A stretch of 64,000 nt of DNA from Agrobacterium tumefaciens (GTDB taxonomy: Bacteria; Pseudomonadota; Alphaproteobacteria; Rhizobiales; Rhizobiaceae): assembly GCF_005221385.1 (NCBI RefSeq), contig NZ_CP039903.1, positions 62,001 to 126,000 on the forward strand, written 5' to 3'. Positions within the stretch are counted from its first letter, which is position 1. Every line of letters starts with the position of its first letter. Of the stretch, positions 9,552 to 19,079 are shown one piece after another. A model generated the notes under the pieces. The model saw only the letters and a program-made list of their open reading frames with translations. It searched no databases and was not told where the DNA came from. A program made the translations under genes and the position numbers.

Positions 9552-11048
9552 ATGCTTGAAAAGCGTATCCGCAATGCGTCCCTGCTGAAGAGGATCGTCA
9601 GCGCCGAAGAGGCCGCCAGTCTCATTCAGGATGGCATGACTGTCGGTATGAGCGGCTTCACACGCGCTGGTGAAGCCAAGGCCGTGCCGCTGGCGCTGGC
9701 TGAGCGCGCCAAGTCGCATCCCATGAAGATCACCCTGATGACCGGTGCTTCCCTCGGCAACGATCTCGACAAGACCATGGTCGAGGCCGGCATGCTGGCG
9801 CGACGCATGCCGTTCCAGTCCGATCCGGCTTTGCGCAAAGCAATAAACGACGGCAAGGTGATGTTCATCGATCAGCATCTTTCCGAAACGGTGGAGCAAC
9901 TGCGCGGCGGTCAGATCCATGGCGTCGATGTTGCCATTGTCGAGGCCGTGGCAATCACGGCGGAAGGCGGCATCGTCCCCACCACCTCGGTTGGTAATTC
10001 CGCAAGCTTCGCCATTCTGGCCGATAAGGTCATCGTTGAGATCAACCTGTCGCAGCCCGAAGTGCTGGAGGGCCTGCACGACATTTTCATTCCCGCCAAA
10101 CGCCCGACCCGCATGCCCATTCCCGTCGTGGCGACGGACAGCCGTGTCGGCCTGCCATTCATTCCGGTTCCGCCGGAAAAAATCGCCGCCATCGTGCTGA
10201 GCGACAAGAGCGACAGTTTTTCAACGGTGCTGCCGCCGGATGACGAGACCAAGGCGATTGCCGGCCATCTCACCGAGTTCCTGCTGAACGAGGTGCGTCA
10301 TGGCCGCATGACCCACGAACTCCAGCCGCTCCAGGCCGGCATCGGCACTATCGCCAATGCGGTAATGCATGGTTTCATCGATACGCCGTTTCACGATCTC
10401 AAAATGTATTCGGAAGTCCTGCAGGATTCGACCTTCGAGCTTTTCGATGCGGGCAAGCTCACCTTCGCCTCCGGTTCATCGATCACGCTATCCTCCGCCA
10501 TGAACGAACGGGTCATGCCGCGGCTGGCCGACTACAAGAGCAGGCTGATCCTGCGTCCGCAGGAGGTGAGCAATCACCCTGAGGTCATCCGCCGCCTCGG
10601 CATCATCGGCATCAATACGGCGCTGGAATTCGATATTTACGGAAACGTCAATTCCACCCATGTCGGCGGAACGCATATGATGAATGGCATTGGCGGTTCG
10701 GGGGATTTTGCCCGCAACGCCTATATGTCGATCTTCGTCACCAAGTCGATCGCCAAGGGCGGGGCCATCTCAAGCGTCGTTCCGATGGTCAGCCATGTCG
10801 ACCACACTGAGCATGATGTGGATATTCTCGTCACCGAAACAGGTCTTGCCGACCTGCGCGGTCTCGCTCCGCGCGAGCGCGCGGCGGTCGTCATCGCAAA
10901 CTGCGTGCATCCCAGCTATCGCGATGCGCTGACGGATTATTACCAGCGGGCGGCGGCGCGGGGCGGGCACACGCCGCATCTCATCGAAGAGGCGCTCTCC
11001 TGGCATAATACACTTCGTGAAAGAGGAACGATGCTGCCGCAGCAATAG
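9552..11048 (+). CDS. Succinyl-CoA:acetate CoA-transferase / acetyl-CoA hydrolase family
   Basis: 498 aa, the length of AarC/Cat1-type class I CoA transferases. It would exchange CoA between acyl-CoA and acetate or succinate through a glutamyl-CoA intermediate. The likely catalytic glutamate is in MYSEV (about E288). The oxyanion and CoA-binding segment around GNVNSTHVGG is conserved. ATG 9552 is preferred because GGAGAAG lies 4 bases upstream; GTG 9531 and ATG 9540 are in frame but lack a site. It is transcribed alone, with no recognisable partner genes. Confidence 0.87.
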   Translation: MLEKRIRNASLLKRIVSAEEAASLIQDGMTVGMSGFTRAGEAKAVPLALAERAKSHPMKITLMTGASLGNDLDKTMVEAGMLARRMPFQSDPALRKAINDGKVMFIDQHLSETVEQLRGGQIHGVDVAIVEAVAITAEGGIVPTTSVGNSASFAILADKVIVEINLSQPEVLEGLHDIFIPAKRPTRMPIPVVATDSRVGLPFIPVPPEKIAAIVLSDKSDSFSTVLPPDDETKAIAGHLTEFLLNEVRHGRMTHELQPLQAGIGTIANAVMHGFIDTPFHDLKMYSEVLQDSTFELFDAGKLTFASGSSITLSSAMNERVMPRLADYKSRLILRPQEVSNHPEVIRRLGIIGINTALEFDIYGNVNSTHVGGTHMMNGIGGSGDFARNAYMSIFVTKSIAKGGAISSVVPMVSHVDHTEHDVDILVTETGLADLRGLAPRERAAVVIANCVHPSYRDALTDYYQRAAARGGHTPHLIEEALSWHNTLRERGTMLPQQ

Positions 11049-11236
11049 GGCCTGCGCTTTTGCCGGCCACGGAGTTTCCTGCCCGTCGCCCGGCAATTGG
11101 GTCTGTTTGGACACACCGGGGCGGAAAGTGTGCGCTGCTCCGCTTTGGTTGCTGGCGCGGCAGTTCCGCCTCCGGTAGAAAATCCTCTCCCCCTGGCTGT
11201 TATCCGGCTGCCTCTGGGTTGTAGGAGAGTGATGTG

Positions 11237-12559
11237 ATGCCCCTTCGCTTTGTGGCCGTAATTGCGATTGTCGCCCTGCTCGCAGGCTGCGGTGGGCGAC
11301 CCATCGGGGTCATGACGCCGACGGGGCAGACCGTGGCGGGCACGACGCCGGTCAACCTTCTGGTTGCCACCACGCGTGCGCCATCGGAAAACACCGCCGT
11401 GCTTTTCGGCGGTGAGCGTGGAACGGGCTTGAAGGTCGATGCCGTCACCATTTCGATTCCGCCCAACGCCAACCGCAAGGTCGGGCAGGTGCAATGGCCG
11501 AAAAAGCTGCCGCCGAACCCGCTGAAGGATTTCACCACGGTGGCGGTGGAGCCTATTCGTTCCGAAGCCGAAACCAGAAGCTGGATCGGTAAACATATCG
11601 CGAAGGACCGCCGCGTGCTGGTCTTCGTGCATGGCTTCAACAATCGCTACGAGGAATCCGTTTATCGCTTCGCCCAGATAGTCCATGATTCAGGCACGGA
11701 TGTTGTGCCCGTCGTCTTCACCTGGCCGTCGCGAGCAAGCATTTTCGACTATAATTACGACAAGGAAAGCACCAACTACTCCCGCGATGCGCTTGAAGAG
11801 ATGCTGACGCGTCTCGCCAAGGACAAGTCCATCGGTGAGGTCACTGTCATGGCGCATTCCATGGGCACCTGGCTTGCGGTGGAAGCGCTGCGCCAGATGG
11901 CAATCCGTAACGGCCGCGTCGATCCGAAGATCAACAATGTCATTCTTGCCGCGCCGGATCTCGATGTGGACGTCTTTAGCCGGCAATTCGCAAGTCTTGG
12001 CAAGACGCCGCCGAAATTCACCCTTTTCGTCTCGCAGGATGACCGCGCACTCAGCCTGTCGCGCCGTATCTCAGGCAATGTCGACCGTCTCGGCCAGATC
12101 GATCCATCCGTCGAGCCTTATAGCAGCCAGCTGGAAAAGGCCGGCATCACCGTTCTCGATCTCACCAAGCTGCAATCCGGTGATCGCCTGAACCACGGTA
12201 AATTTGCCGAAAGCCCCGAGGTCGTCCGCCTGATCGGCGACCGCCTGATTGCTGGCCAGACGGTGACGGATTCCGATGTCGGTCTGGGTGAGGCGCTGGG
12301 TGCTGTCAGCATCGGCGCTGCGCAAACCGTTGGAACGGCAGCCAGCGTGGTGGTCAGCGCACCGATTGCGGTGTTCGATCCGCGCACGCGGGAAAATTAT
12401 GGCAGGCAGGTGGAACGGCTCGGTCGCTCCATGGAGAACACTGTCGGATCGGTGGGCGATACGGCCGGTTCCGTGGTGGATGATCAGGCGCTTCAATCGT
12501 CAAGGGTCAACTGCGAGGCCGCCGCCAATCGCAAGCGGGCGGAATGCCGTAACCGTTAA
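11237..12559 (+). CDS. Lipoprotein alpha/beta hydrolase (DUF900 family)
   Basis: 440 aa. The N-terminus is a lipoprotein signal peptide with lipobox LLAGC, predicting a lipidated envelope protein. The DUF900-type hydrolase domain has FVHGFNN (oxyanion region) near residue 130 and the nucleophile elbow AHSMG near residue 205. The C-terminal 120 residues are low-homology, alanine/valine-rich and end in a Cys/Arg-rich tail. AGGAG lies upstream; GTG 11234 directly precedes the ATG used. Substrate unknown. Confidence 0.82.
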   Translation: MPLRFVAVIAIVALLAGCGGRPIGVMTPTGQTVAGTTPVNLLVATTRAPSENTAVLFGGERGTGLKVDAVTISIPPNANRKVGQVQWPKKLPPNPLKDFTTVAVEPIRSEAETRSWIGKHIAKDRRVLVFVHGFNNRYEESVYRFAQIVHDSGTDVVPVVFTWPSRASIFDYNYDKESTNYSRDALEEMLTRLAKDKSIGEVTVMAHSMGTWLAVEALRQMAIRNGRVDPKINNVILAAPDLDVDVFSRQFASLGKTPPKFTLFVSQDDRALSLSRRISGNVDRLGQIDPSVEPYSSQLEKAGITVLDLTKLQSGDRLNHGKFAESPEVVRLIGDRLIAGQTVTDSDVGLGEALGAVSIGAAQTVGTAASVVVSAPIAVFDPRTRENYGRQVERLGRSMENTVGSVGDTAGSVVDDQALQSSRVNCEAAANRKRAECRNR

Positions 12560-12620
12560 GCTGAGATGTGAGCGGGGGTGGCGAAAACGTTAGGCGTTTT
12601 TGTCATCGCGCCCCGCAGAT

Positions 12621-12650
12621 TTGTATACAGCTTGTATTTTTATCTGTATG
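12621..12650. promoter_or_regulatory. Probable operator upstream of the hydroxyproline dehydratase gene
   Basis: The palindrome TGTATACA (12622-12629) is followed by two more TGTAT half-sites in 30 bases, ending 36 bases before the start codon. GntR-type regulators commonly control hydroxyproline genes, but the binding protein here is inferred only. Confidence 0.4.
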
Positions 12651-12685
12651 GTCGGGTCAACAACCCAACTTCCGGAGTAAGACCC

Positions 12686-13723
12686 ATGCGTTGGAAACGC
12701 ACCCTCCAGCTTCTCGATGTTCATTGCGAAGGCGAAATCGGCCGTGTCGTCACCGGCGGCGCGCCTAAAATTCCCGGTAATACCGTGGCGGAACAGCTTC
12801 ACTGGATGAATACCGATCCGCAGGGCGAGGCGCTTCGCCGCTTTCTGACACTAGAGCCGCGCGGCACGCCGATGGGATCGGTCAATCTTCTCCTGCCGCC
12901 GAAGCATCCGGATGCGCATGCCGCCTTCGTCATTCTCCAGCCGGATCAGGCGCATGCCAGTTCGGGTTCCAATTCCATCTGCGCAACGACCGCGCTTCTG
13001 GAAAGCGGCATGGTAGAAATGCAGGAGCCGGAAACTGTCATCATTCTCGAAACGGCCGCCGGTCTGGTCAAGGCCACCGCCACCTGCCGGGACGGGCGCT
13101 GTGAAAAGGTCAAGTTGACCATGGTTCCATCCTTCGTGCATGAGCTGGATGTCAGCATCGAAACGCCCGAATGGGGCAAGGTGACGATGGACATTTCCTA
13201 CGGCGGCATTTTTTACGCGCTCGTTGATGTTCGCCAGATCGGTCTCACCATCGAGAAGGCCAATGCCGCGAAACTCGTTGCCGCCGGCATGACTCTGAAG
13301 GACCTAGTCAACCGTGAAATGACGGTCGTTCATCCGGAAATCCCCGCCATATCAGGCGTTGCCTATGTGATGTTCCGCGATGTGGATGCGGATGGTTCCA
13401 TCCGCACCTGCACCACCATGTGGCCGGGCCGGGCGGATCGTTCCCCCTGCGGCACCGGCAATTCCGCCAATCTTGCGACGCTTTATGCGCGCGGCAAGGT
13501 GAAGGTGGGAGACGAATATAAATCCCGCTCGATCATCGGTTCGGAATTCGATGTCGGCCTCTCCGCCGTCACCGAGGTGGCGGGCCGCCCGGCCGTCATT
13601 CCCACCATTGCCGGGCGCGGCTTCACCTTCGGCCTGCACCAGGTGGGCCTCGATCCCTTCGACCCCTTCGCTGATGGCTTCGCCATGACCGATGTCTGGG
13701 GGCCGGAAGCCGGCAACATCTGA
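12686..13723 (+). CDS. Proline racemase family, probable trans-3-hydroxy-L-proline dehydratase
   Basis: 345 aa. Racemases and 4-hydroxyproline epimerases of this family use two cysteines. Here the first position, in SSGSNS, is serine (S93), while the second, in DRSPCGTG, is cysteine (C255). A Ser/Cys pair is the pattern associated with trans-3-hydroxyproline dehydratases, which form pyrroline-2-carboxylate, rather than with epimerases. ATG 12686 has GGAG at the right distance; the frame is open further upstream through the operator region. No other hydroxyproline genes are adjacent. Confidence 0.8.
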   Translation: MRWKRTLQLLDVHCEGEIGRVVTGGAPKIPGNTVAEQLHWMNTDPQGEALRRFLTLEPRGTPMGSVNLLLPPKHPDAHAAFVILQPDQAHASSGSNSICATTALLESGMVEMQEPETVIILETAAGLVKATATCRDGRCEKVKLTMVPSFVHELDVSIETPEWGKVTMDISYGGIFYALVDVRQIGLTIEKANAAKLVAAGMTLKDLVNREMTVVHPEIPAISGVAYVMFRDVDADGSIRTCTTMWPGRADRSPCGTGNSANLATLYARGKVKVGDEYKSRSIIGSEFDVGLSAVTEVAGRPAVIPTIAGRGFTFGLHQVGLDPFDPFADGFAMTDVWGPEAGNI

Positions 13724-13748
13724 GGCAGGCTTTAAAAAAATGACATTT

Positions 13749-13780
13749 ACAGCCGCCCGATGACCTCTGGCGGCTGTTTT
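13749..13780 (+). terminator. Rho-independent terminator
   Basis: A 9-bp stem ACAGCCGCC / GGCGGCTGT with an 11-base loop is followed by a T run. It ends the dehydratase transcript. Confidence 0.75.
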
Positions 13781-13835
13781 CCCGCGACAAAAGATGCTAA
13801 GCGGGCGCAATTCCATCATGCTCCGAGGTATCCCG

Positions 13836-14873
13836 ATGAAGTCGCTCACCCTGCGCCGCCCTGATGACTGGCACCTGCACCTGCGTGATGGGGCAATGCT
13901 GGAAGGGGTGATCGGGGATACGAGCCGCCATTTTGCCCGTGCCATCATCATGCCGAACCTGGTGCCGCCGGTCGTTACCACGGCCGATGCACGCGCCTAT
14001 CGCGAACGCATCGTCAAGGCGATCCCGGCGGGTGACCGTTTCGAACCGCTGATGACCCTCTATCTGACTGAGGACACGCAGGCCGACGATGTGGAAGAGG
14101 GCAAAAAAAGCGGCCTCATCACCGCCGTAAAGCTCTACCCGGCGGGTGCGACCACCAATTCCCATGGCGGTGTGCGCGATTTCAACAGGGCGATGCCGGT
14201 TCTGGAGCGCATGGCGAAGATTGGCCTGCCGCTCTGCGTGCATGGTGAGGTAACGACGCCGGAAGTCGATATTTTCGACCGCGAGAAGGTGTTCATCGAT
14301 ACGGTTCTGGAACCGCTGCGCCAGCGCCTGCCGGAACTGAAGGTGACGATGGAGCACATCACCACCCGCGACGGTGTGGACTATATCAAGTCGTCCAAGG
14401 CCAATCTGGCTGGCTCCATCACCACTCACCATCTCATCATCAACCGCAACGCCATTCTGGTTGGCGGTATCAAGCCGCATTATTATTGCCTGCCCGTCGC
14501 CAAGCGCGAAGAACACCGGCTGGCGCTGCGGGCTGCCGCGACATCGGGCGATGCGCGCTTCTTCCTCGGCACGGATTCCGCTCCGCATGTGGACCCGCTG
14601 AAGGAATGCGCCTGCGGCTGTGCCGGTATCTATACCTCCATCAACACCATGAGCTGTCTCGCCCATGTCTTCGAGGATGAAAATGCCCTCGACAGGTTGG
14701 AAGCCTTCGCCTCGCTGAATGGTCCCGCCTGGTATGGTCTCGCGCCGAACGAAGAGACGATCACGCTGGTCAAGCGTGATGAAGCGGTTTCCTTCCCCGA
14801 AAAGATCGAGACGGGTGCTGGGCCGGTGACGGTGTTTGACCCGATGTTCCCGCTCCACTGGGATGTAAGCTGA
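13836..14873 (+). CDS. pyrC: Dihydroorotase
   Basis: 345 aa, the length of E. coli PyrC. It interconverts carbamoyl aspartate and dihydroorotate in pyrimidine synthesis. The metal ligands HLHLRDG occur near residue 13, the carboxylated lysine is in AVKLYPAG, further histidines are in HGEV and MEHITT, and the catalytic aspartate is in GTDSAPH. The start ATG 13836 has CGAGG upstream and aligns with the family N-terminus ([13 protein letters not shown]). pyrE follows in the same direction after a terminator. Confidence 0.97.
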   Translation: MKSLTLRRPDDWHLHLRDGAMLEGVIGDTSRHFARAIIMPNLVPPVVTTADARAYRERIVKAIPAGDRFEPLMTLYLTEDTQADDVEEGKKSGLITAVKLYPAGATTNSHGGVRDFNRAMPVLERMAKIGLPLCVHGEVTTPEVDIFDREKVFIDTVLEPLRQRLPELKVTMEHITTRDGVDYIKSSKANLAGSITTHHLIINRNAILVGGIKPHYYCLPVAKREEHRLALRAAATSGDARFFLGTDSAPHVDPLKECACGCAGIYTSINTMSCLAHVFEDENALDRLEAFASLNGPAWYGLAPNEETITLVKRDEAVSFPEKIETGAGPVTVFDPMFPLHWDVS

Positions 14874-14883
14874 TTTTTTAATG

Positions 14884-14908
14884 ACCGCCGGCACTGCCGG
14901 CGGTTTTG
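14884..14908 (+). terminator. Rho-independent terminator after pyrC
   Basis: An inverted repeat of 10-bp arms (ACCGCCGGCA / TGCCGGCGGT) almost without a loop is followed by TTTG. Confidence 0.75.
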
Positions 14909-15045
14909 TTATGGTCTTCAGGTATTCGCCTTAAATTCCGGCGCCGCCTGAGGATGCCTGCAACACTGAACCAAGACTTTGTGCTTTCCGAAAACCGATC
15001 CGGGTTTTCGGAGCGATGAACCAAGGCCGAAAAAGGAGAACGCCT

Positions 15046-15744
15046 ATGAACCATTTCACATTCACCGATCGCACCGTCGTTGCGGAACTGGTTGCGAAGA
15101 TGTTGTGGGAAATCAAGGCGGTCCATTTCAATTCCGAAAGCCCCTATACCTTCGCTTCGGGCATGAAGAGCCCTGTCTATATCGACATGCGCAAGCTCAT
15201 CTCCTTCCCGCGCATTCGCTCCGCAGCCATGGATTTCGCGGCGGCGGCGGTGATGCGTGAGGCCGGTTTCGAGAAGTTCGACTGTGTCGCCGGTGGTGAA
15301 ACGGCCGGCATTCCTTTCGCCGCTTTCCTTGCCGAGCGCCTTGGCCTGCCGATGATCTATTGCCGCAAGAAGCCGAAAGGCCATGGCCGCAACGCCCAGA
15401 TCGAAGGCCATATGCCGGAAGGTGCCCGCGTTCTCGTCATCGAGGATCTGACGACGGCCGGTGGCTCGATGTTTACCTTCATCGACGCGATCCGAGCGGC
15501 GGGCGGCATCGTTGATCACGGTATCGCGCTCTTCTATTACGGCATCTTCGAAGAGGCAGAAGCGCGCTTCGCCAATGGCAATGTCAAGCTGCATTATCTG
15601 ACGACCTGGCGCGATGTTCTGGCTGTCGCACGGGCTGAAAAACTGTTCGATGAAAAGACGCTGTCGGGGGTTGAAGCTTTCCTCGACAATCCGCTGCCCT
15701 GGTCTGCGAAGCACGGCGGCGTCAGCGAATTGCCGCAATCGTGA
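15046..15744 (+). CDS. pyrE: Orotate phosphoribosyltransferase
   Basis: 232 aa. It joins orotate and PRPP to give OMP. The PRPP-binding loop is [13 protein letters not shown] (about residues 128-140), and RKKPKGHGR forms the flexible catalytic loop. AAAAGGAGAA precedes ATG 15046; an earlier in-frame ATG at 15016 lacks support. A GC-rich hairpin follows. Its proximity to pyrC groups two pyrimidine genes, but each seems to have its own promoter. Confidence 0.96.
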   Translation: MNHFTFTDRTVVAELVAKMLWEIKAVHFNSESPYTFASGMKSPVYIDMRKLISFPRIRSAAMDFAAAAVMREAGFEKFDCVAGGETAGIPFAAFLAERLGLPMIYCRKKPKGHGRNAQIEGHMPEGARVLVIEDLTTAGGSMFTFIDAIRAAGGIVDHGIALFYYGIFEEAEARFANGNVKLHYLTTWRDVLAVARAEKLFDEKTLSGVEAFLDNPLPWSAKHGGVSELPQS

Positions 15745-15754
15745 TTTCGGATGC

Positions 15755-15779
15755 GGCCAGCCGGCTTGTGGCTGGCCTT
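15755..15779 (+). terminator. Hairpin after pyrE
   Basis: The stem GGCCAGCC / GGCTGGCC has a 7-base loop and only a short T tail, so it is a weak terminator. Confidence 0.55.
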
Positions 15780-15795
15780 CCGATCGATCTTCGTC

Positions 15796-15807
15796 TAAAT
15801 CGATTTA
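15796..15807. promoter_or_regulatory. LacI-type operator upstream of fructokinase
   Basis: The perfect 12-bp palindrome TAAATCGATTTA has a central CG, the form typical of LacI/GalR-family operators. It lies 36 bases before the start codon. Confidence 0.5.
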
Positions 15808-15842
15808 AGTTCATTTGATTTGCTGTTTTGAGGAGGACCGTA

Positions 15843-16769
15843 ATGATCCTGTGTTGTGGTGAAGCCCTGATCGACATGCTGCCCCGGCAGACGACGCTGG
15901 GTGAGGCGGGTTTTGCCCCCTATGCCGGCGGAGCGGTCTTCAACACGGCGATTGCGCTGGGGCGTCTCGGCGTCCCCTCCGCCTTTTTCACCGGCCTTTC
16001 CGATGACATGATGGGCGATATCCTGCGGGAAACGCTGCGCGCCAGCAAGGTGGATTTCAGCTATTGCGCGACCCTTTCGCGCCCCACGACCATCGCCTTC
16101 GTCAAGCTGGTGGATGGCCATGCGACTTACGCTTTTTACGACGAGAATACCGCTGGCCGGATGATCACTGAGGCCGAGCTTCCGGCACTGGGTGCCGATT
16201 GCGAGGCGCTGCATTTTGGCGCGATCAGCCTCATCCCGGAGCCTTGCGGCAGCACCTATGAAGCCCTGATGACGCGCGAGCATAAAAGCCGCGTCATCTC
16301 GCTCGATCCGAATATCCGCCCCGGTTTCATCAAGGACAAGCAATCGCATATGGCCCGCATCCGCCGCATGGCCGCCATGTCGGATATCGTCAAATTCTCG
16401 GATGAGGATCTGGCCTGGTTCGGTCTGGAAGGTGATGAGGATACGCTTGCCCGCCACTGGCTGCATCATGGCGCGAAACTGGTGGTCGTCACCCGCGGTG
16501 CCAAGGGCGCTGTGGGGTATACCGCCAATCTCAAGGTGGAAGTGGCCTCCGAGCGGGTCGAAGTCGTCGACACCGTCGGTGCGGGCGACACTTTTGACGC
16601 GGGCATCCTCGCTTCGCTTAAAATGCAGGGCCTTCTGACGAAGGCGCAGGTTGCCACGCTCAATGAAGAGCAGATCAGGAAAGCTTTGGCGTTAGGTGCA
16701 AAAGCCGCTGCGGTCACTGTCTCGCGGGCTGGCGCAAATCCGCCTTTTGCGCATGAAATCGGGCTTTGA
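15843..16769 (+). CDS. frk: Fructokinase (PfkB family)
   Basis: 308 aa. It phosphorylates fructose to fructose 6-phosphate. The ribokinase-fold motifs are the N-terminal GEALIDML, the glycine pair AGGAVFNTA and the C-terminal DTVGAGDTFDAG, which holds the catalytic aspartate. GAGGAGG precedes ATG 15843; an upstream in-frame start at 15828 is not needed. A LacI-type palindrome sits in the promoter, consistent with sugar control. pgi, which uses fructose 6-phosphate, is 2.3 kb downstream on the other strand. Confidence 0.88.
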   Translation: MILCCGEALIDMLPRQTTLGEAGFAPYAGGAVFNTAIALGRLGVPSAFFTGLSDDMMGDILRETLRASKVDFSYCATLSRPTTIAFVKLVDGHATYAFYDENTAGRMITEAELPALGADCEALHFGAISLIPEPCGSTYEALMTREHKSRVISLDPNIRPGFIKDKQSHMARIRRMAAMSDIVKFSDEDLAWFGLEGDEDTLARHWLHHGAKLVVVTRGAKGAVGYTANLKVEVASERVEVVDTVGAGDTFDAGILASLKMQGLLTKAQVATLNEEQIRKALALGAKAAAVTVSRAGANPPFAHEIGL

Positions 16770-16865
16770 GCATCGCTGTCTAACGCTTGATCTGTGTCTG
16801 GAATATTGTGGTTCTGAGGACAGGGGCGTATTCTCGTCCCAATTTGCATCGCCACGGATGAGACT

Positions 16866-17213
16866 ATGGCTCCGTTGACCCCACCACCCAGGATCAGGCT
16901 TTCGCGGTTGCGGGATATCGGTTGGTCTGTGTGGGACCCCATCGGCCTGTTGCCGGCGGGAGAAAACTGGAACGATCCCGATAACCTGTGTTTTGCGGAT
17001 GAATACGACAATTACCTGATTTCGGCCGCAGGCCAATTGCGCAGAGGTATCGCTGTCGCTGAAGTCGCCGATTATCTGGTGGGAATCGAGGCCGAAGATA
17101 TGGCCCTTGGTGAAACGCCCGGATGCCGCGAAAGAGCATTGGCGGTTGTAGCCGCAATCAATGCGGACCCACAGCTTTGGACCTTGCCCGAAGGTCAGGA
17201 TGTTGCTGTTTGA
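16866..17213 (+). CDS. Small conserved-looking protein of unknown function
   Basis: 115 aa, no recognised domain. It is acidic in the C-terminal two thirds, with no signal peptide or membrane segment. The N-terminus has IGWSVWDPIGLLPAGENW, reminiscent of DUF-type small proteins found beside enzymes. The start ATG 16866 has no strong ribosome-binding site. Composition matches the core genes, so it is probably real. Function unknown. Confidence 0.55.
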   Translation: MAPLTPPPRIRLSRLRDIGWSVWDPIGLLPAGENWNDPDNLCFADEYDNYLISAAGQLRRGIAVAEVADYLVGIEAEDMALGETPGCRERALAVVAAINADPQLWTLPEGQDVAV

Positions 17214-17323
17214 GGCGGGGCATTTTCGGCACAGCCGCTGTGCGCGCGGTCAATGCCCTAAAAAACCGGTATTTCGATATTATCACGCTTGTGTCAGCTG
17301 TTTTTTCGCGAAACAAGCGTCGC

Positions 17324-18289
17324 ATGAGTGTTCCCAATATCCATCCTTTCGATTTCGATCCCAGCTACGGCATGAAGCGCGAACAGCTGCTGGCCATCAC
17401 CCCGCCCGAAGCGCCGCCGGGCTTCGATGACTTCTGGCAGAAGCGCTATCGCCGCGCGCTCGCTACGGATCCGCGGCCAGTGCTGCGCAAGAGCAGGCTC
17501 AGCCATCCGCGCTGGCATGTCCTCGATGTCATCTACACCTCCACCGGCGGCTTCCGCATCGGTGGTTGGATGCTTCTTCCGCGCGAAGGCCTGGTGCGCC
17601 GCGGCCTCGTCGTCGGCCATGGTTATGGTGGGCGCTCCGAGCCTGATTTCGAAGTGCCGGTGGAAGAAACGGCTGTGCTGTTTCCCTGTTTTCGCGGGCT
17701 CTCGCTAAGCGCCTGTCCGCCGATTTCTTCGGAATCCGCCCTTCATGTTCTCTACAATATCGACAGGAAAGACGATTACATCATCGGCGGTTGCGTAGAT
17801 GATCTGTGGGTCGCCGTTTCGACGCTCGTGACCCTTTACCCCTGGCTGGAAGGGCAGGTGGGGTATAGCGGCATCAGTTTCGGCGGTGGCATTGGAGCGC
17901 TGGCAATACCGTTTGATGAGCGCATCGACCGTGGCCATCTGGTGGTACCGACATTCGGACATAGGCCGTTCTGGCTGACATTGCCCACCGTTGGCAGTGC
18001 GAATTCGGTTCAGTCATACCAGAAGGGCCATCCGAATGTGCTTGAGACCTTGCGCTTCTTCGATGCCGCCTGTGCCGCCGCCCGCATAAAAGTGCCGATG
18101 CTGGTTGCGCCGGCGCTTTTCGATCCATCGGTGGCGCCGCCCTGCCAGTTCGCAGTGGCCAATGCGCTGCCGCACTCAAAATTTAATGAAATCTTCATCC
18201 TCGACGCCGGGCATTTCGATTACCCTGACAGCGCATCGCAAGATGCGGTCCACAAGGACAAGGTCAGACGGTTTTTCAAGGTGCCATGA
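17324..18289 (+). CDS. Acetyl xylan esterase-like alpha/beta hydrolase
   Basis: 321 aa of the AXE1/cephalosporin deacetylase family. The nucleophile elbow is GISFGGG (serine near residue 187). The acid lies in LFDPSVAPP and the catalytic histidine in DAGHFDYP. A GHGYGG oxyanion segment is near residue 100. There is no signal peptide, so it is cytoplasmic, unlike secreted xylan esterases. It overlaps the next hydrolase by ATGA, so the two are translated together. ATG 17324 is used because family homology begins there. Substrate unknown. Confidence 0.8.
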   Translation: MSVPNIHPFDFDPSYGMKREQLLAITPPEAPPGFDDFWQKRYRRALATDPRPVLRKSRLSHPRWHVLDVIYTSTGGFRIGGWMLLPREGLVRRGLVVGHGYGGRSEPDFEVPVEETAVLFPCFRGLSLSACPPISSESALHVLYNIDRKDDYIIGGCVDDLWVAVSTLVTLYPWLEGQVGYSGISFGGGIGALAIPFDERIDRGHLVVPTFGHRPFWLTLPTVGSANSVQSYQKGHPNVLETLRFFDAACAAARIKVPMLVAPALFDPSVAPPCQFAVANALPHSKFNEIFILDAGHFDYPDSASQDAVHKDKVRRFFKVP

Positions 18290-19014
18290 AACGCGAATAT
18301 CTCCGTTGGTATAGTCACAGGCTCCATCGCGACATGGAGCTCCTGATATTCGGTCATGCCGGCGCCAAGGTGCTGATGTTTCCCACCCGGGACGGGCGCT
18401 TCTTCGAATATGAAGAACTGGGGCTTGTCGGTAGCCTGGCCGACAAGCTGGAGGCAGGACATCTCCAGCTATATTGCATTGAGGGGTTGGCCACAGAGAC
18501 TTTTTATGCGGCCCATCATCATCCCGCCGACCGCATCCGCCGCCATTCAGCCTTCGAGAACTATATCCTCAGCGAAGTACTGCCGCTGATGGCCGAGAAA
18601 AATTCCCATACCGATACCATCGTGCATGGCTGCAGCCTCGGTGCGTTTCAGGCCGCCAGCCTCGTTTTTCGCCACCCGCATCTGTTCCGCAAACTCGTCG
18701 CCTTTTCCGGCCGCTACGACCTGACGATGAAGGTGGAATCATTCGGCGATCTATTCGACGGTTATTATGACGATAATGTCTATTTTCACATGCCAAGCCA
18801 TTTCCTGCCGGGTCTTGCCTGCCCGTGGCGACTTGAACACCTGCGCCGCATCGACATGGTTTTCACCATCGGTGATGCAGACCCGTTTTTGAACAACAAC
18901 CATCATCTGAGCCGGCTTCTATCAGACAAGCAGGTGGGCCATCAGATGCATGTCTGGGAGGGCCGCGCCCATCGAGCGGGTGCATGGCGCAAGATGGCGG
19001 CGCTTTATATTTAA
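18286..19014 (+). CDS. Putative esterase (esterase D/EntF-like fold)
   Basis: 242 aa with the nucleophile elbow HGCSLGAF near residue 110 and a C-terminal histidine in GRAHRAGAW. It belongs to the putative esterase family that includes S-formylglutathione hydrolase and antigen-85-like enzymes, but is too divergent to assign a substrate. Translation is coupled to the preceding hydrolase (ATGA overlap). The two hydrolases probably act on one substrate or in succession. Confidence 0.72.
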   Translation: MKREYLRWYSHRLHRDMELLIFGHAGAKVLMFPTRDGRFFEYEELGLVGSLADKLEAGHLQLYCIEGLATETFYAAHHHPADRIRRHSAFENYILSEVLPLMAEKNSHTDTIVHGCSLGAFQAASLVFRHPHLFRKLVAFSGRYDLTMKVESFGDLFDGYYDDNVYFHMPSHFLPGLACPWRLEHLRRIDMVFTIGDADPFLNNNHHLSRLLSDKQVGHQMHVWEGRAHRAGAWRKMAALYI

Positions 19015-19031
19015 GGCCGCTGCATTAAAAA

Positions 19032-19055
19032 AGCCGGAAGTGTCCTTCCGGCTTT
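19032..19055. terminator. Bidirectional terminator between esterase and pgi
   Basis: A 9-bp stem AGCCGGAAG / CTTCCGGCT with a 4-base loop has A residues on the left and T on the right, so it can end transcripts from both sides. The minus-strand T run is the stronger one, favouring pgi. Confidence 0.85.
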
Positions 19056-19079
19056 CCTGAGATCGAGGGTAGGCGGCTT

